Shown: positions 41,364-54,709, counted from the first letter of the stretch. The stretch is DNA of 64,000 bases from Halopseudomonas pelagia (GCF_009497895.1 NZ_CP033116.1:3410001-3474000); one strand, 5' to 3'. Made by a program: numbers and translations. The notes: a model not told the origin generated them from the sequence alone.

Positions 41364-41395
41364 GAACCTTCGCGCCCAGGCGGGCGCTCCCACAA
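41364..41395. repeat. Single REP, RAYT-type
   Basis: CCTTCGCGCCCAGGCGGGCG followed by CTCCCAC lies between the convergent alkB and acyl-CoA dehydrogenase genes. The 160-base gap contains no other structure. Confidence 0.7.
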
Positions 41396-41496
41396 GGATG
41401 CAAACGAGCCCCACCTGTCCAACGGAGTCGGCAAAGACTCCACTGTTGAGGTGAAACTCGATCATCCTGGATCAGCCTTTGATGGCCGGCATGCGC

Positions 41497-43296
41497 TTAG
41501 AAACACTCCGCCGGCATATCCAGCGTGGTTCGGTCGGCATCCCGCAATACCGCTGCCAACGCCAATGGCTTGGGAAGCTCGTAGCGCAGGAAGTACTCAC
41601 AGGCCGCCAGCTTGCCCTGATAGAACGCCTTCGGCCGCTCTCCACCCTGCTGCAATCCCTTGAGCGCCGTTTCCGCCTGACGCAGCCAGAGCCAACCCAC
41701 CACCACATGGCCGAAGCACTCCATATACAGATAGGCATTGGCCAGCGCCCGCTCCGGATCGCTCTTGCGCAGTGCCTGCAACGCGTCGGTGACCTCTTCC
41801 AGGGTCGCCAGTGCATCGCTCAGCAGTTTGGCCTGGGCAGCCAGTTCAGTCGCCGAGCCGCAGCTGTCCAGTGTGGCGCGAATCCGGCCCAGCAGCGCTT
41901 GGTAGAAGCGCCCGTCCTGCATGGCAACCTTGCGGCCGAGCAGGTCCTGACCCTGAATGCCATGCGTGCCTTCGTGGATCGGATTCAGGCGGTTGTCCCG
42001 GTAGAACTGTTCGACCGGGTATTCGCGGGTATAGCCGTAGCCGCCGTGCACCTGAATCGCCAGGCTGTTGGCTTCCAGGCAGAACTGCGAGGGCCAGGAT
42101 TTGACGATGGGGGTGAGCAGGTCGTTCAGCCCTGCGGCTTCCTCGCGCACCAGCGGATCATCCGCGTGCTTCTTCTCATCGATCAACGTGGAGGTGAACA
42201 GGCATAGCGCCAGCCCGCCTTCCACAAAGGCCTTCTGCGCCAGCAGCATGCGCCGCACATCGGCATGTTCGATCAGCGGAATCATCGGCGAGGCGGGATC
42301 GCGCTCCTTGAGCGACCGACCCTGACGACGGTCACGGGCGTATTCCAGGGCATGCAGGTAACCGGTGTAGCCGAGCATCACTGACCCCAGACCCACGCCA
42401 ATACGCGCCTCATTCATCATATGGAACATCTGTGCCAGACCCTGGTGTGGCTCGCCGACCAGATAACCTACCGCCCCGCCCTTCTCGCCAAAATTGAGCA
42501 TGGTCGAGGTAGTGCCGCGATAGCCCATCTTGTGAATCAGGCCGGCCAATTGCACGTCGTTGCGCTCGCCCAGGCTGCCGTCTTCATTGACCAGAAATTT
42601 CGGCACGATAAATAGCGAGATACCTTTAACACCGGGTGGCGCATCCGGCAGCTTGGCCAACATCAGGTGCACGATGTTCTCGCTCAACTCGTGATCGCCG
42701 GCGGAGATGAAGATCTTGTTGCCGGTAATTCGGTAGCTGCCGTCCTCCGCCGGAATCGCGCGGCTCTTGATATCGGCCAATGAGGAACCCGCGTGCGGCT
42801 CAGTCAGGCACATGGTGCCGAAGAAACGCCCGGCCATCATCGGTTCGGCAAAGCGCTGCTTATACTCTTCGCTACCGTGGGCCATGATCAGGTTGCATGC
42901 GGCGATGGTCAGCCCGGCATAGGCCTGGGTGCTGACGTTGGCACCCTTGATGATGCCGATACAGGTCTGCGCGACCACCGAGGGCAACTGCATGCCGCCG
43001 CGCTCGTAATCCTGCGACGCGGCCATAAGGCCAGTGTCACGCAGCACAGCCAGAGCGGCGGCCACTTCAGGGCGGATGATGACTTTGCCATCTTCGAAGC
43101 GCGGCTCGTTGGCGTCACAGAGTGCGTTATGCGGTGCGAAGGTTTCGGCACCGACCTTGAGTGCCAGTTCAATCGCGGCGTCAAAAGTGTCGCGGCTGTG
43201 GTCGGCGTAACGGGGAAACTGGGTAAAGCGTTCGATATCCAGCAGTTCATAGAGCAGAAAGGCCAGATCGTCGGTATTGATGATTTTCTGAGACAT
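41497..43296 (-). CDS. Acyl-CoA dehydrogenase, long form with C-terminal extension
   Basis: A 599-residue acyl-CoA dehydrogenase of the DmdC/AidB-like long class, about 200 residues longer than the standard enzyme because of a C-terminal helical domain. Seen: MCLTEPHAGSSLADIKS and ITGNKIFISAGDHE for FAD and substrate contact, ARIGVGLGSVMLGYTGYL, VHGGYGYTREYPVEQFYRD and the catalytic Glu in NPIHEGTHGIQ. It introduces a 2,3 double bond into an acyl-CoA, passing electrons to ETF. It follows the thiolase gene in the same direction, separated by 120 bases containing a hairpin and a long inverted repeat, so the two probably serve one beta-oxidation route. Confidence 0.9.
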   Translation of the reverse strand: MSQKIINTDDLAFLLYELLDIERFTQFPRYADHSRDTFDAAIELALKVGAETFAPHNALCDANEPRFEDGKVIIRPEVAAALAVLRDTGLMAASQDYERGGMQLPSVVAQTCIGIIKGANVSTQAYAGLTIAACNLIMAHGSEEYKQRFAEPMMAGRFFGTMCLTEPHAGSSLADIKSRAIPAEDGSYRITGNKIFISAGDHELSENIVHLMLAKLPDAPPGVKGISLFIVPKFLVNEDGSLGERNDVQLAGLIHKMGYRGTTSTMLNFGEKGGAVGYLVGEPHQGLAQMFHMMNEARIGVGLGSVMLGYTGYLHALEYARDRRQGRSLKERDPASPMIPLIEHADVRRMLLAQKAFVEGGLALCLFTSTLIDEKKHADDPLVREEAAGLNDLLTPIVKSWPSQFCLEANSLAIQVHGGYGYTREYPVEQFYRDNRLNPIHEGTHGIQGQDLLGRKVAMQDGRFYQALLGRIRATLDSCGSATELAAQAKLLSDALATLEEVTDALQALRKSDPERALANAYLYMECFGHVVVGWLWLRQAETALKGLQQGGERPKAFYQGKLAACEYFLRYELPKPLALAAVLRDADRTTLDMPAECF

Positions 43297-43314
43297 GGAA
43301 ATTCCTCGGGAATT

Positions 43315-43413
43315 TCAGCGGCAAGCTGTAAGCCTCAAGCGGCAAGTAGAAAAGCAAAACCCGAGCAGGGGCTCGGGCTTGCTTGTGGCTTGCAGCTTGT
43401 AGCTTGCCGCTGA
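43315..43413. repeat. Long inverted repeat enclosing a hairpin
   Basis: Arms at 43315-43347 (TCAGCGGCAAGCTGTAAGCC and on) and 43382-43413 (inverse complement, imperfect) pair over about 32 bases. They enclose CCCGAGC-AGGG-GCTCGGG at 43360-43377. The words resemble those at 39101-39209. Confidence 0.78.
43360..43377 (-). terminator. Hairpin between thiolase and acyl-CoA dehydrogenase genes
   Basis: A 7-base-pair GC-rich stem (CCCGAGC/GCTCGGG) with a 4-base loop, followed on the minus strand by GGTTTTGCTTTTC, a moderate T-tract. It may terminate or attenuate transcription downstream of the thiolase gene. Confidence 0.6.
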
Positions 43414-43416
43414 GCT

Positions 43417-44601
43417 TTACAGTACTTCGAACAGGCCGGCTGCGCCCTGGCCACCACCGATACACATGGTGACGACAACGAACTTGGCGCCGCGACGCTT
43501 GCCTTCGATCAGCGCATGGCCGGTCAAACGCGAGCCGGTCACACCGTAGGGGTGGCCAATGGCGATGGAGCCGCCGTTGACGTTGAGGTTTTCCATCGGG
43601 ATGCCCAGCTTGTCACGGCAGTAAACTACCTGGGAGGCGAAGGCTTCGTTCAGTTCCCACAGGCCGATATCGTCCATGGTCAGGCCGTTGCGCTTGAGCA
43701 GTTGCGGAATGGCAAATACCGGGCCGATACCCATTTCATCAGGCTCGCAACCGGCAACGCTGAAACCGCGGAAGATGCCCATGGGCTCAATGTTCTGCTG
43801 CTCGGCAACGGTGCTGTTCATTACCACGCAAACAGAGGCGCCGTCAGACAACTGGCTGGCGTTACCGGCAGTGATGAAGTGCTCAGGTCCACGTACCGGT
43901 TGCAGACCTTGCAGCGCTTCCAGCGTGGTGCTTGGACGGTTGCACTCGTCCTTGACCAGGTTGACTTCCTTCTCGCTGATGTTGCCGGTCTCCTTGTCCT
44001 GAACCATCATCTTGACCAGGTAAGGCACGATCTCATCATCGAACTTGCCGCTTTCCTGACCGGCCGCAGTGCGCTGCTGACTGATCAGCGCGTACTCGTC
44101 CTGGGACTCGCGGCTGATGTTGTAGCGGGCTGCAACGATGTCCGCAGTCTCGATCATGGACATGTACAGATCGGGCTTGTTTTCCTTGATCCACTGGTTA
44201 ACACCGTGGAAATTGTTCAGCTTGTCGTTCTGGCACAGGCTGATGGACTCGACGCCGCCAGCAACGATGGCCGGAATCTTTTCACTGACAACGCGCTGGG
44301 CGGCAATCGCGATGGACTGCAGACCGGAGCTGCAGAAACGGTTGATCGACATACCGGCGGTAGTCACCGGCAGACCGCCACGGATCGCGGCCAGACGGGC
44401 CATGTTCTTGCCCTGGGCACCTTCGTGGAAGGTCGCACCGAGGATCACGTCTTCAACCAGTGATGGATCGATACCCGCGCGCTTGACCGCGTGTTCAATC
44501 ACATAGCCGGCCATGTCGACACTGTGCGTGTTGTTCAGGGCGCCACGATAGGATTTGCCCAGTGCGGTACGGGCCGTGGATACAATAACTGCGTCAGACA
44601 T
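43417..44601 (-). CDS. Acetyl-CoA C-acyltransferase (thiolase)
   Basis: A 394-residue degradative thiolase, which splits 3-ketoacyl-CoA with CoA to give acetyl-CoA and a shortened acyl-CoA. The nucleophilic Cys90 lies in [11 protein letters not shown], the catalytic His in [16 protein letters not shown] and the second Cys in [12 protein letters not shown]. It precedes the long acyl-CoA dehydrogenase gene and follows the MFS transporter gene, all on the minus strand. No enoyl-CoA hydratase is encoded in the group, so the pathway must draw on genes elsewhere. Chain-length preference cannot be read from the sequence. Confidence 0.93.
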   Translation of the reverse strand: MSDAVIVSTARTALGKSYRGALNNTHSVDMAGYVIEHAVKRAGIDPSLVEDVILGATFHEGAQGKNMARLAAIRGGLPVTTAGMSINRFCSSGLQSIAIAAQRVVSEKIPAIVAGGVESISLCQNDKLNNFHGVNQWIKENKPDLYMSMIETADIVAARYNISRESQDEYALISQQRTAAGQESGKFDDEIVPYLVKMMVQDKETGNISEKEVNLVKDECNRPSTTLEALQGLQPVRGPEHFITAGNASQLSDGASVCVVMNSTVAEQQNIEPMGIFRGFSVAGCEPDEMGIGPVFAIPQLLKRNGLTMDDIGLWELNEAFASQVVYCRDKLGIPMENLNVNGGSIAIGHPYGVTGSRLTGHALIEGKRRGAKFVVVTMCIGGGQGAAGLFEVL

Positions 44602-44653
44602 GATGTCGCTCCTCTCAAGTATTCAGATGACCATTGTTCAAATGACAATAAGT

Positions 44654-44674
44654 GCGCCAGGCGAAACCTGGCGC
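44654..44674 (-). terminator. Hairpin after the MFS gene
   Basis: GCGCCAGG-CGAAA-CCTGGCGC forms an 8-base-pair stem 18 bases beyond the MFS stop codon, with only a short T-rich tail on the minus strand (ACTTATTGTCATT). It probably ends the MFS transcript or reduces readthrough into the thiolase gene. Confidence 0.6.
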
Positions 44675-44691
44675 GGATTCAGATCAGGTTA

Positions 44692-46035
44692 TCAGACCGG
44701 CTGAGCCTGCTTGTCACCCCAGCGAACCAATGTTTCGCGGGCTTCACGATAGGGTTTCAAGCCCATCCATAGCAGCACGACCGAGGCCATGGTGATGATA
44801 CTGGCTACCCAGAATATCGAGTAGCGCACGGCCATATCGTCCATAAATACGTAGTCAGTCACCAGCGCTACCGCGGTCGGCCCAATACCCAGACCGATCA
44901 GAGTGACAGTAAACAGATAGATGGCTGACGCCTGTCCGCGCATGGAATTGGGCATGACTTCCTGAATCGCCGCTGGTGCTACACCAAAAGGCATGGCTAC
45001 GGTAAAGACGTTAAAGAACATCACGAACCAGACGATGGTCAGATTATCGATCAGGAAAACCACGTTGCAACCCAGCGTCAGTACCGCAGCCAACACGCCC
45101 ACTCGCATGTTCGAGTCAGTGTAGCCGCGCTTGGCCAGATAATCTGCCAACCGGCCGCCAAATACGATACCCAGCGAGCCGGCGACCATCACAATGCTGC
45201 CGTAGTACATACCCACTTCGCCAGGGGTCAAGCCGTGGTTACGGATAAAGAAGGTCGGGATCCAGGCCGAGGCGCCATAGGACGCGAACGACAGACAGGC
45301 AAACCCGAAGTTGTGGCAGAGCACGGTTTTACGGATGCTCATCAGATAGGCGCCCACGTCTTTCAGCGGTACCGCGACACCCGCACCGACGCCTTTACGC
45401 ACGGGCTCCTTGAGCGCCATAAGCACAAAACAGAAGGCTATGCCCGCAGCGCCGAGAATCAGGAAAATGAGCTGCCAGGGACGTACCATACCCACAATCG
45501 GCAACAACACGTCACCCTTGGCCGAAGCGAAAGTCACGACCATGCCGCCGAGCAGAAAGGCCATACCAGCGCCCAGGTAAATACCCATGGAATAAACGCT
45601 GATCGCTGTAGCGCGCTTTTCCGGCGGAAAGCTGTCGGCCATCAACGAATAAGCGGCCGGAGAAAGAGCCGCTTCACCGGCGCCGACACCGATACGGAAC
45701 AGCACGAAGTGCCAATATGTTTGCGCCAAACCACAGGCTGCAGTCATCAGACTCCAGATAAACACGCCGAAGCCGATCAAGCCCTTGCGGCTTTTACTGT
45801 CAGCGATGCGGCCCATGGGGATACCGCAAATAACGTAGAAAATGGCAAACGACAGGCCCATCAGCAGGCTCATCTGGGTATCGTTGATATCAAGATCGCG
45901 ACGAATCGGAGCTACCAGCAGGTTGAGAATTTGCCGATCAATAAAAGACAACACGTAGCACAACAACAGAATGGAGACAGTGCCCCAGGCTCGGGCGGTT
46001 GTTGGGTACAAACTATTATTGTGGGGCACGATCAA
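44692..46035 (-). CDS. MFS transporter, Spinster-like
   Basis: A 447-residue inner-membrane transporter with 12 predicted segments. LLCYVLSFIDRQILNLLVAPI in the first segment and the signature GRIADSKSRKGLI between segments 2 and 3 match the Spinster-type branch of the major facilitator superfamily, which in proteobacteria often lies next to genes for breaking down lipids, sterols or aromatic acids. Given the thiolase and acyl-CoA dehydrogenase genes behind it, an acidic or lipid-like nutrient is the likely cargo. It is divergent from the flavoprotein gene at 46262 over 226 bases in which I see no further gene. Confidence 0.87.
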   Translation of the reverse strand: MIVPHNNSLYPTTARAWGTVSILLLCYVLSFIDRQILNLLVAPIRRDLDINDTQMSLLMGLSFAIFYVICGIPMGRIADSKSRKGLIGFGVFIWSLMTAACGLAQTYWHFVLFRIGVGAGEAALSPAAYSLMADSFPPEKRATAISVYSMGIYLGAGMAFLLGGMVVTFASAKGDVLLPIVGMVRPWQLIFLILGAAGIAFCFVLMALKEPVRKGVGAGVAVPLKDVGAYLMSIRKTVLCHNFGFACLSFASYGASAWIPTFFIRNHGLTPGEVGMYYGSIVMVAGSLGIVFGGRLADYLAKRGYTDSNMRVGVLAAVLTLGCNVVFLIDNLTIVWFVMFFNVFTVAMPFGVAPAAIQEVMPNSMRGQASAIYLFTVTLIGLGIGPTAVALVTDYVFMDDMAVRYSIFWVASIITMASVVLLWMGLKPYREARETLVRWGDKQAQPV

Positions 46036-46261
46036 CTCCGTTCGGGCGAGGAATATTTAGTATCCAAAAAAGGTTATCAGGTTCGCAGTGCGAAAGTCGA
46101 TTCCGAAAACGATCGATTGACCAGTTACATGCGGGTCCATTAGCGCCAGCTATAACCCTGTTGCGGTATCGCCCGCCCAGTAGCCGCGACCGTCAGCTAA
46201 TAGAGGCTGTAGAGGGTCTGGAAAACAGGCTAAGCTGACGCCACTGCACACAGGACAGACA

Positions 46262-47353
46262 ATGAATCGACCGCTTGTTTTGGCCGGAGCGGGTCACGCG
46301 CATCTAGTGACACTGCGGCGCTGGATAGATATCGGATTTCGCCCGCCGCCAGGCACTCTGCTGCTCAATCCTACGCCGGCAGCCTGGTATTCGGGAATGA
46401 TGCCCGGGCTGTTGGCCGGGCGGTTTGACGCGGCTGATTGTGCTATTGAACTTGCCCCGCTCTGCCATGCCTGCGGCATTGAATTGCAGCTGGGTCAGAT
46501 AAGCATGCTGGATGCGGATCAACGCATCTTGCAGCTCACCGGCGGCAGCCAGATGAGTTTTGCCCTGCTGTCGTTGAATACCGGGTCGATCCCGCCGCTA
46601 CCCGATTCAGTCGATGACAGTGTCAGGGTACTGCCAGCCAAACCCTTCCCCGCCCTGCATGAGGCCTGGAGAACCTGGCACCAGCATGCGGAAACAGCAC
46701 CAACATCCATTGCCGTATTGGGCGGCGGACCGGCGGCGTTCGAATTGGCCCTCGCCGTGCGCGCCAGCCTGCCGCCTACCGAGGTGACGTTGGTCTGCGC
46801 GTCCAGCTTGCTTGCAACGCATCCGCCGGCGTTGCGCGATCGCGCCTGCCGGCTGTTAGAGCAACGTGGTATCCCGCTGATTGAACAGCAGAGCGTCAGC
46901 CGCATCGCGGACGGGCAATTGTTCAATAGAGATCAGCCGTTGCTGCGATGCGAGGCGGTTATAGCCGCCACCGGAGCCAGTGCACCCGAATGGCTGCGCG
47001 ACAGCGGACTTGAGGTAGACGGTGGCGGCTTTGCCCGTATCAATCCGAGCTTGCTGAGCACCAGCCACTCCGGGATTTTCGCCTCGGGCGACTGCGCTAG
47101 CCTGCCAGGCGCGCTGCGCTCGGGCGTGTATGCGGTGCGCCAGGGCTCGTTTCTCGCCGACAATATCATCAACCTACTCCAACGCCAGCCGATGCGGGAC
47201 TATCAGCCTCAGCCACAGGCTTTGGCCCTGCTGGCCAGTGCCGACGGCGGCGCACTGATGAGTTACGGCCGCTGGACTGCATCAGGGCGTGTGCTGGGCT
47301 GGTGGAAAGACCGTTTGGATATCGGCTTTATGAAGCGTCATCGTTTGGGATAA
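46262..47353 (+). CDS. FAD-dependent oxidoreductase of the SelD-associated type
   Basis: A 363-residue flavoprotein related to type 2 NADH dehydrogenases. It starts LVLAGAGHAHLVTLRRW, the GxGHAH variant of the FAD motif that characterises the 'N-terminal to SelD' family, has the second dinucleotide motif IAVLGGGPAAFELAL near residue 150 and the FAD-binding IFASGDCASL near residue 278. In many bacteria this domain is fused to or encoded beside selenophosphate synthetase SelD. Here it stands alone, with no selD or selA visible in the window. The electron acceptor is unknown. It is probably membrane-associated through the C-terminus. Confidence 0.85.
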   Translation: MNRPLVLAGAGHAHLVTLRRWIDIGFRPPPGTLLLNPTPAAWYSGMMPGLLAGRFDAADCAIELAPLCHACGIELQLGQISMLDADQRILQLTGGSQMSFALLSLNTGSIPPLPDSVDDSVRVLPAKPFPALHEAWRTWHQHAETAPTSIAVLGGGPAAFELALAVRASLPPTEVTLVCASSLLATHPPALRDRACRLLEQRGIPLIEQQSVSRIADGQLFNRDQPLLRCEAVIAATGASAPEWLRDSGLEVDGGGFARINPSLLSTSHSGIFASGDCASLPGALRSGVYAVRQGSFLADNIINLLQRQPMRDYQPQPQALALLASADGGALMSYGRWTASGRVLGWWKDRLDIGFMKRHRLG

Positions 47354-47511
47354 ACGTCATCTGCGCGGGACGGTCTGCGGTAGACCAAAGGCGGATGGTC
47401 AATCCGGCTGGGTGCCGCGCATAATCAGCCTTTGAGTCGTGATTGGTTGCGTTGCGACAGCATCGCCGAGTCACCTGCTCCACCATGATGTACTGGCCAA
47501 GGAAGAGCGCC

Positions 47512-49059
47512 ATGCTGAAAGGTTCGAATAATAAGATATTTTGCCTCATCGCCCAGTTGCTGATCCTCGTCGCTGGCGCTGTCTACCTGGGCCCGCAGAT
47601 CCTCTGGTTTGCCGTGCCCTTGTCTGTGCTGCCCTGGTTAACCCAGCTGCGCCGCTCGGACGCCAACGCAGCCACGAGCAACGCTAACAGCCTGGAAGAG
47701 CTGGCCAGAAAGTTATCCCAGTCCACCTGCCGTAACGCCATTGCAGCAGCCGAGGTGTCCTTCTCGGTCGAGCAATTGGCAGGCCGTATATCTTCGCAGC
47801 TCGCCGCGACCACACAGGCCGCCAGCAACGCCGGCGCGATCGCGCAACAGGTAGAACAAACCGCGAGCTACGCCGATAATGCCGATCATGCCGCAGAAGC
47901 GGCGCTAGCCAGCAGTGCTTCGGGCAAACAGGCCCTGGACGCCACTACCGCCCTGATGCAGCAGCTGGCGAGCAAGGCCGATGACAGCCTGACCATGCTT
48001 GCGCAGCTGAACGAGCGCGCAGCCAAGATAGTGCAGGTGACCCAGGTCATCGAAGGCATCGCCAGCCAGACCAACCTATTGGCCCTCAACGCCGCCATCG
48101 AAGCGGCGAGGGCCGGCGACATGGGTCGGGGCTTTGCGGTGGTGGCGGACGAGGTTCGCGCCCTGGCCAGCCGCACCAGCCAGTCGACCTCCGAGGTTTC
48201 GATCATTATCGACGAGATGCACCAGCAAGCCGGACGCGTCACCGCCAGCATCAATGACCTGACCGGGCAGATCCAGGCTGGCGTGCAGCTGATTCAGCAG
48301 GCTGACGGACAATTGGCCGGCATCAATCAACAGGGTGCTGCAGTCAAACAGGCCACCACGCTGATTGCCCACAGCAGTGCAGCCAATCGCGATCAACTGG
48401 ACAGCCTGTCCGCAGCGGTCGAGCAGGTCAGGTCCGATCTGGCCGGCAGTGATGAGCAAACACGCCTGCTCGGCAATGAAGCCAACCATCTGGTGGAAAT
48501 TGCCGAACAGGTCAGTGAGGTGCTGGCCGAGGTGGCGCTGGATCCTTACCACCAGCGCTGTTTCGAAGCCGCGCAGGCGGCGGCCAAGGCGATAGAGGAA
48601 CGTTTCGAGGCGGATATTCAAAGTGGCGATTTGAGCCTGGAGCAGTTGTTCAATACAACGCTCAAACCCATCCAGGGCACCCAGCCGCAGCAATACACCA
48701 GCCAGTTCGATGCTTACACCGATCAGGTACTGCCCGCGATCCAGGAGCCGCTGCTGCGCGACAACCCTGCGCTGGTCTACGCCATAGCCACCACCATCGC
48801 CGGCTACGTACCGACCCACAACAGCGCCTTCTGCGCCCGCCCGAATGGCAACCTGCAGCACGATACCCAACACTGCCGAACCAAACGCCTATTCAATGAC
48901 CGCACCGGCTCGCGCTGCGGTAGCCATGAAAAAAACCTGCTACTGCAGACCTATAAGCGCGATACCGGCGAGATCATGCATGACCTGTCAGTGCCGATTC
49001 GCGTGCGCGGGCGGCATTGGGGTGGGATCAGGTTGGGGTATCGGCCGGAGGTGGTGTGA
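47512..49059 (+). CDS. Methyl-accepting chemotaxis protein with C-terminal sensor domain
   Basis: A 515-residue chemoreceptor. Two short hydrophobic segments at residues 9-45 anchor it with almost no periplasmic part, and there is no clear HAMP domain. The signalling hairpin tip is [21 protein letters not shown] (21 residues, read as [16 protein letters not shown] plus IEAAR), followed by [13 protein letters not shown]. After the signalling domain comes a 130-residue module with [25 protein letters not shown] and [15 protein letters not shown], seen at the C-terminus of other cytoplasmic-facing receptors. It should sense an internal signal and act on CheA. The ATG at 47512 is chosen for GGAAGAG upstream. 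Confidence 0.9.
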   Translation: MLKGSNNKIFCLIAQLLILVAGAVYLGPQILWFAVPLSVLPWLTQLRRSDANAATSNANSLEELARKLSQSTCRNAIAAAEVSFSVEQLAGRISSQLAATTQAASNAGAIAQQVEQTASYADNADHAAEAALASSASGKQALDATTALMQQLASKADDSLTMLAQLNERAAKIVQVTQVIEGIASQTNLLALNAAIEAARAGDMGRGFAVVADEVRALASRTSQSTSEVSIIIDEMHQQAGRVTASINDLTGQIQAGVQLIQQADGQLAGINQQGAAVKQATTLIAHSSAANRDQLDSLSAAVEQVRSDLAGSDEQTRLLGNEANHLVEIAEQVSEVLAEVALDPYHQRCFEAAQAAAKAIEERFEADIQSGDLSLEQLFNTTLKPIQGTQPQQYTSQFDAYTDQVLPAIQEPLLRDNPALVYAIATTIAGYVPTHNSAFCARPNGNLQHDTQHCRTKRLFNDRTGSRCGSHEKNLLLQTYKRDTGEIMHDLSVPIRVRGRHWGGIRLGYRPEVV

Positions 49060-49085
49060 GCCGGGCTTAGGTGTAGTAGGCAACA

Positions 49086-49475
49086 CCGCTTGGATTCCCG
49101 CCTGCGCGGGAATGACGTAAGAGGAAAACACTGTGTTCGCCTCTTCCCCGGCGTTGCCACAGCCGAAAATGGATCCCCGCGTTCGCGAGGATGACGACAA
49201 AAACACCACCGCACTCCGTCCCCCTACCCCGTCATTCCCGCGCAGGCGGGAATCCATGCGGACCCTGACATCCAGCATCGGGCCGTCCAGCACAAGTGCC
49301 AATGCCAAAATCAACCCTAACAATGGATCCCCGCCTTCGCCAGGATGACTGCGAGAAAGCCAGCGCACTCCTATCTCCACCCGTCATTCCCGTGTTCGCG
49401 AGAATGGGACCAGAACACCGCGGCACTCCCCCACACACACCGTCATTCCCGCGCAGGCGGGAATCCATTTTGACC
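49086..49475. repeat. Dense hairpin-repeat cluster, six copies
   Basis: Palindromes near 49090, 49170, 49233 (inverted), 49324, 49382 (inverted) and 49442 (inverted), in GGATTCCCGC and GGATCCCCGC variants. The gap 49060-49535 between the chemoreceptor and dusC genes is filled by these and short unique spacers; no gene is seen. Confidence 0.82.
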
Positions 49476-49535
49476 TTGGTGTTGATGTTCGGGAGGAGAA
49501 TAACGGCATGCCGTTGTGCAGAGCGACCCGCGAGT

Positions 49536-52972
<3,437 letters not shown>

Positions 52973-52974
52973 TT

Positions 52975-53057
52975 AACGCCAGCCCGCTTTCGCGGCGAGG
53001 CCGCCGCTCCTACCAGAGCGGATAACCGGTGGGAGCGGCGGCCTCGCCGCGAAAGAT
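52975..53057. repeat. REP pair upstream of the RAYT gene
   Basis: Two opposed REPs (TTTCGCGGCGAGGCCGCCGC and, inverted, GGAGCGGCGGCCTCGCCGCG) form a BIME between ligA and the RAYT gene. Confidence 0.9.
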
Positions 53058-53143
53058 GTGCAATGACTCACAAATCCATCATGCGACCCTCAACGCCACC
53101 CATAAACGCTCTAGGCTTACTGGCAGCATCAAAGAGGACAGCT

Positions 53144-53590
53144 ATGGATACACAAGAAAAAGCTAGGAGCCACCGACTTCGGCTCGGCCGAAGCTCGGAG
53201 TCAGACAGGTTTTACTTGCTGACGACAGTCACGCAAAAGCGCGAGCCAATCTTCGCCGACACCCGTGCAGCTCGAACCTTGATCCACATACTTTCCCGTC
53301 AACAAGAAATGGGCAAAGTCGTCAGCCACGCCTTTGTGGTCATGCCAGATCATTTGCACTGGTTGGTGCAATTGCAGAACGATCAACTTAACCTGCTAAT
53401 GGGTAGGGTGAAATCTATATCGGCGCGCCAGATCGGCGCGCTCAGGTGGCAAGCGGGTTTTCATGATCATGCGTTGAGGCGCGAGGAAGATATCAAGAAG
53501 ATCGCTCGCTACATCATTGCCAACCCATTGAGAGCGGGTCTGGTTGATAGTGTGGGCGATTATCCGCATTGGGATGCGATCTGGTTGTAG
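53144..53590 (+). CDS. REP-associated tyrosine transposase (RAYT)
   Basis: A 148-residue Y1_Tnp/TnpA-REP protein. It has the metal-binding histidine pair in VVMPDHLHWLVQL (HLH, the HUH equivalent) and the catalytic tyrosine in YIIANPLRAGLV, with HDHALRREEDI before it; SESDRFYLLTTVTQKREPIF is the typical N-terminus. RAYTs cut and join single-stranded DNA at REP hairpins and are thought to spread REP sequences. The gene is flanked on both sides by REPs and lies on the opposite strand to zipA and ligA. AGAGGA at 53133 supports the ATG at 53144. The frame is intact. Confidence 0.92.
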   Translation: MDTQEKARSHRLRLGRSSESDRFYLLTTVTQKREPIFADTRAARTLIHILSRQQEMGKVVSHAFVVMPDHLHWLVQLQNDQLNLLMGRVKSISARQIGALRWQAGFHDHALRREEDIKKIARYIIANPLRAGLVDSVGDYPHWDAIWL

Positions 53591-53717
53591 AGCGATTCGC
53601 GGCGAGGCCGCCGCTCCCACCAGGCCAGCTCCGTGCAATCCTCCCTTCGCGGCGGGGCCGCCGCTCCTACCTGAGCTGATGACGGTGGGAGCGGCGGCCT
53701 CGCCGCGAAGGGTTAGA
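53590..53717. repeat. REP triplet downstream of the RAYT gene
   Basis: Two direct and one inverted REP (TTCGCGGCGAGGCCGCCGCT, TTCGCGGCGGGGCCGCCGCT and GAGCGGCGGCCTCGCCGCGA) begin directly after the RAYT stop and end beside the zipA stop. Confidence 0.9.
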
Positions 53718-53724
53718 GCCTGGC

Positions 53725-54606
53725 TCAGCGGCGCATGCCGTAGTGCTTGCGCTCGAATTCGGCAATACGCAGGCGGTAGTGCTCAATGGTCTGGGCGGTG
53801 AGAACGCTGCGTTGATCGTCCTTCAGATCGCCGCCCAGCTCGTGAGCCAGCTTACGCGCCGCGGCAATCATCAGATCCAGCGCCTGCTTGGGATGCCGCG
53901 GACCGGGCAAGCCCATGAAGAAGCTGACGGCGCGCACGCGGGTGTGATCCATCTCGTCCAGATCAAACACACCCGGCTTCAGCGCGTTGGCCATGGAGAA
54001 CAGCACATCGCCATTGCCGCTCATGCTTTCATGGCGATGGAAGATATTCATTTCACCGTGACGCAAGCCGCTTTCAAGGATGCTTTGCAGTAGCGCCGAG
54101 CCGGCAAAGCCGTCTTCGTCTCGGGCGATGACATTGATCACCAGCACTTCTTCAACCGGCGCTGCTTCCTTGGCGGGTTCTGGCTCTTTCGGCTGAATCG
54201 GCGCTTTGGGTTCGCGTGACTTCACCGGCTTGGACGGTTTGCCGGTAACGCCGCTGGCGGCCAGAGGATCAAGCAGCACCGGCACAGGCTCTTCCAGATC
54301 CAGGCCTACCTGTTCTGGCTGGCGTTTTTCCGCAGGCATCTGCAACGCCGGATCCGGATCGAAATCATCTTCATCAAAAGACGGCTCCTCACGTTCGAAA
54401 CGCTCCTGGCGTTCGTGCCGCCCCACTATGCGGGGCGGCCCCAGCAGGTCATTGCCTTCTTCGGGATCGGGCAGGTCTTTGACGCTGCGATCCAGCTTGA
54501 AGCGGATTTTCGACCGACCGCCCATACGCCGCCAGCCGTCGAATAGAATGCCGGCGATTACCAGTAGGCCGATAATGATGAGCCACTCACGCAAACCGAA
54601 ATCCAT
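53725..54606 (-). CDS. zipA: Cell division protein ZipA
   Basis: A 293-residue division protein that anchors FtsZ to the cytoplasmic membrane. It has an N-out membrane anchor at residues 5-23 ([20 protein letters not shown]), a charged, Pro-rich linker (residues 45-150, with repeated [15 protein letters not shown] segments) and a C-terminal FtsZ-binding domain ([21 protein letters not shown] to the end). It lies 103 bases downstream of smc, the standard order smc-zipA-ligA in Pseudomonas, though the link to ligA is interrupted by the RAYT unit. Confidence 0.95.
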   Translation of the reverse strand: MDFGLREWLIIIGLLVIAGILFDGWRRMGGRSKIRFKLDRSVKDLPDPEEGNDLLGPPRIVGRHERQERFEREEPSFDEDDFDPDPALQMPAEKRQPEQVGLDLEEPVPVLLDPLAASGVTGKPSKPVKSREPKAPIQPKEPEPAKEAAPVEEVLVINVIARDEDGFAGSALLQSILESGLRHGEMNIFHRHESMSGNGDVLFSMANALKPGVFDLDEMDHTRVRAVSFFMGLPGPRHPKQALDLMIAAARKLAHELGGDLKDDQRSVLTAQTIEHYRLRIAEFERKHYGMRR

Positions 54607-54709
54607 GAATATTCTGACCCTGTTCTTCAGATTCTGTTCTGGCTCAAGCCCTTGGGCGCGAACCTTAAAGTAAGTTGATGCGCTGACATTAACATGCCCG
54701 CGCGCAGCT

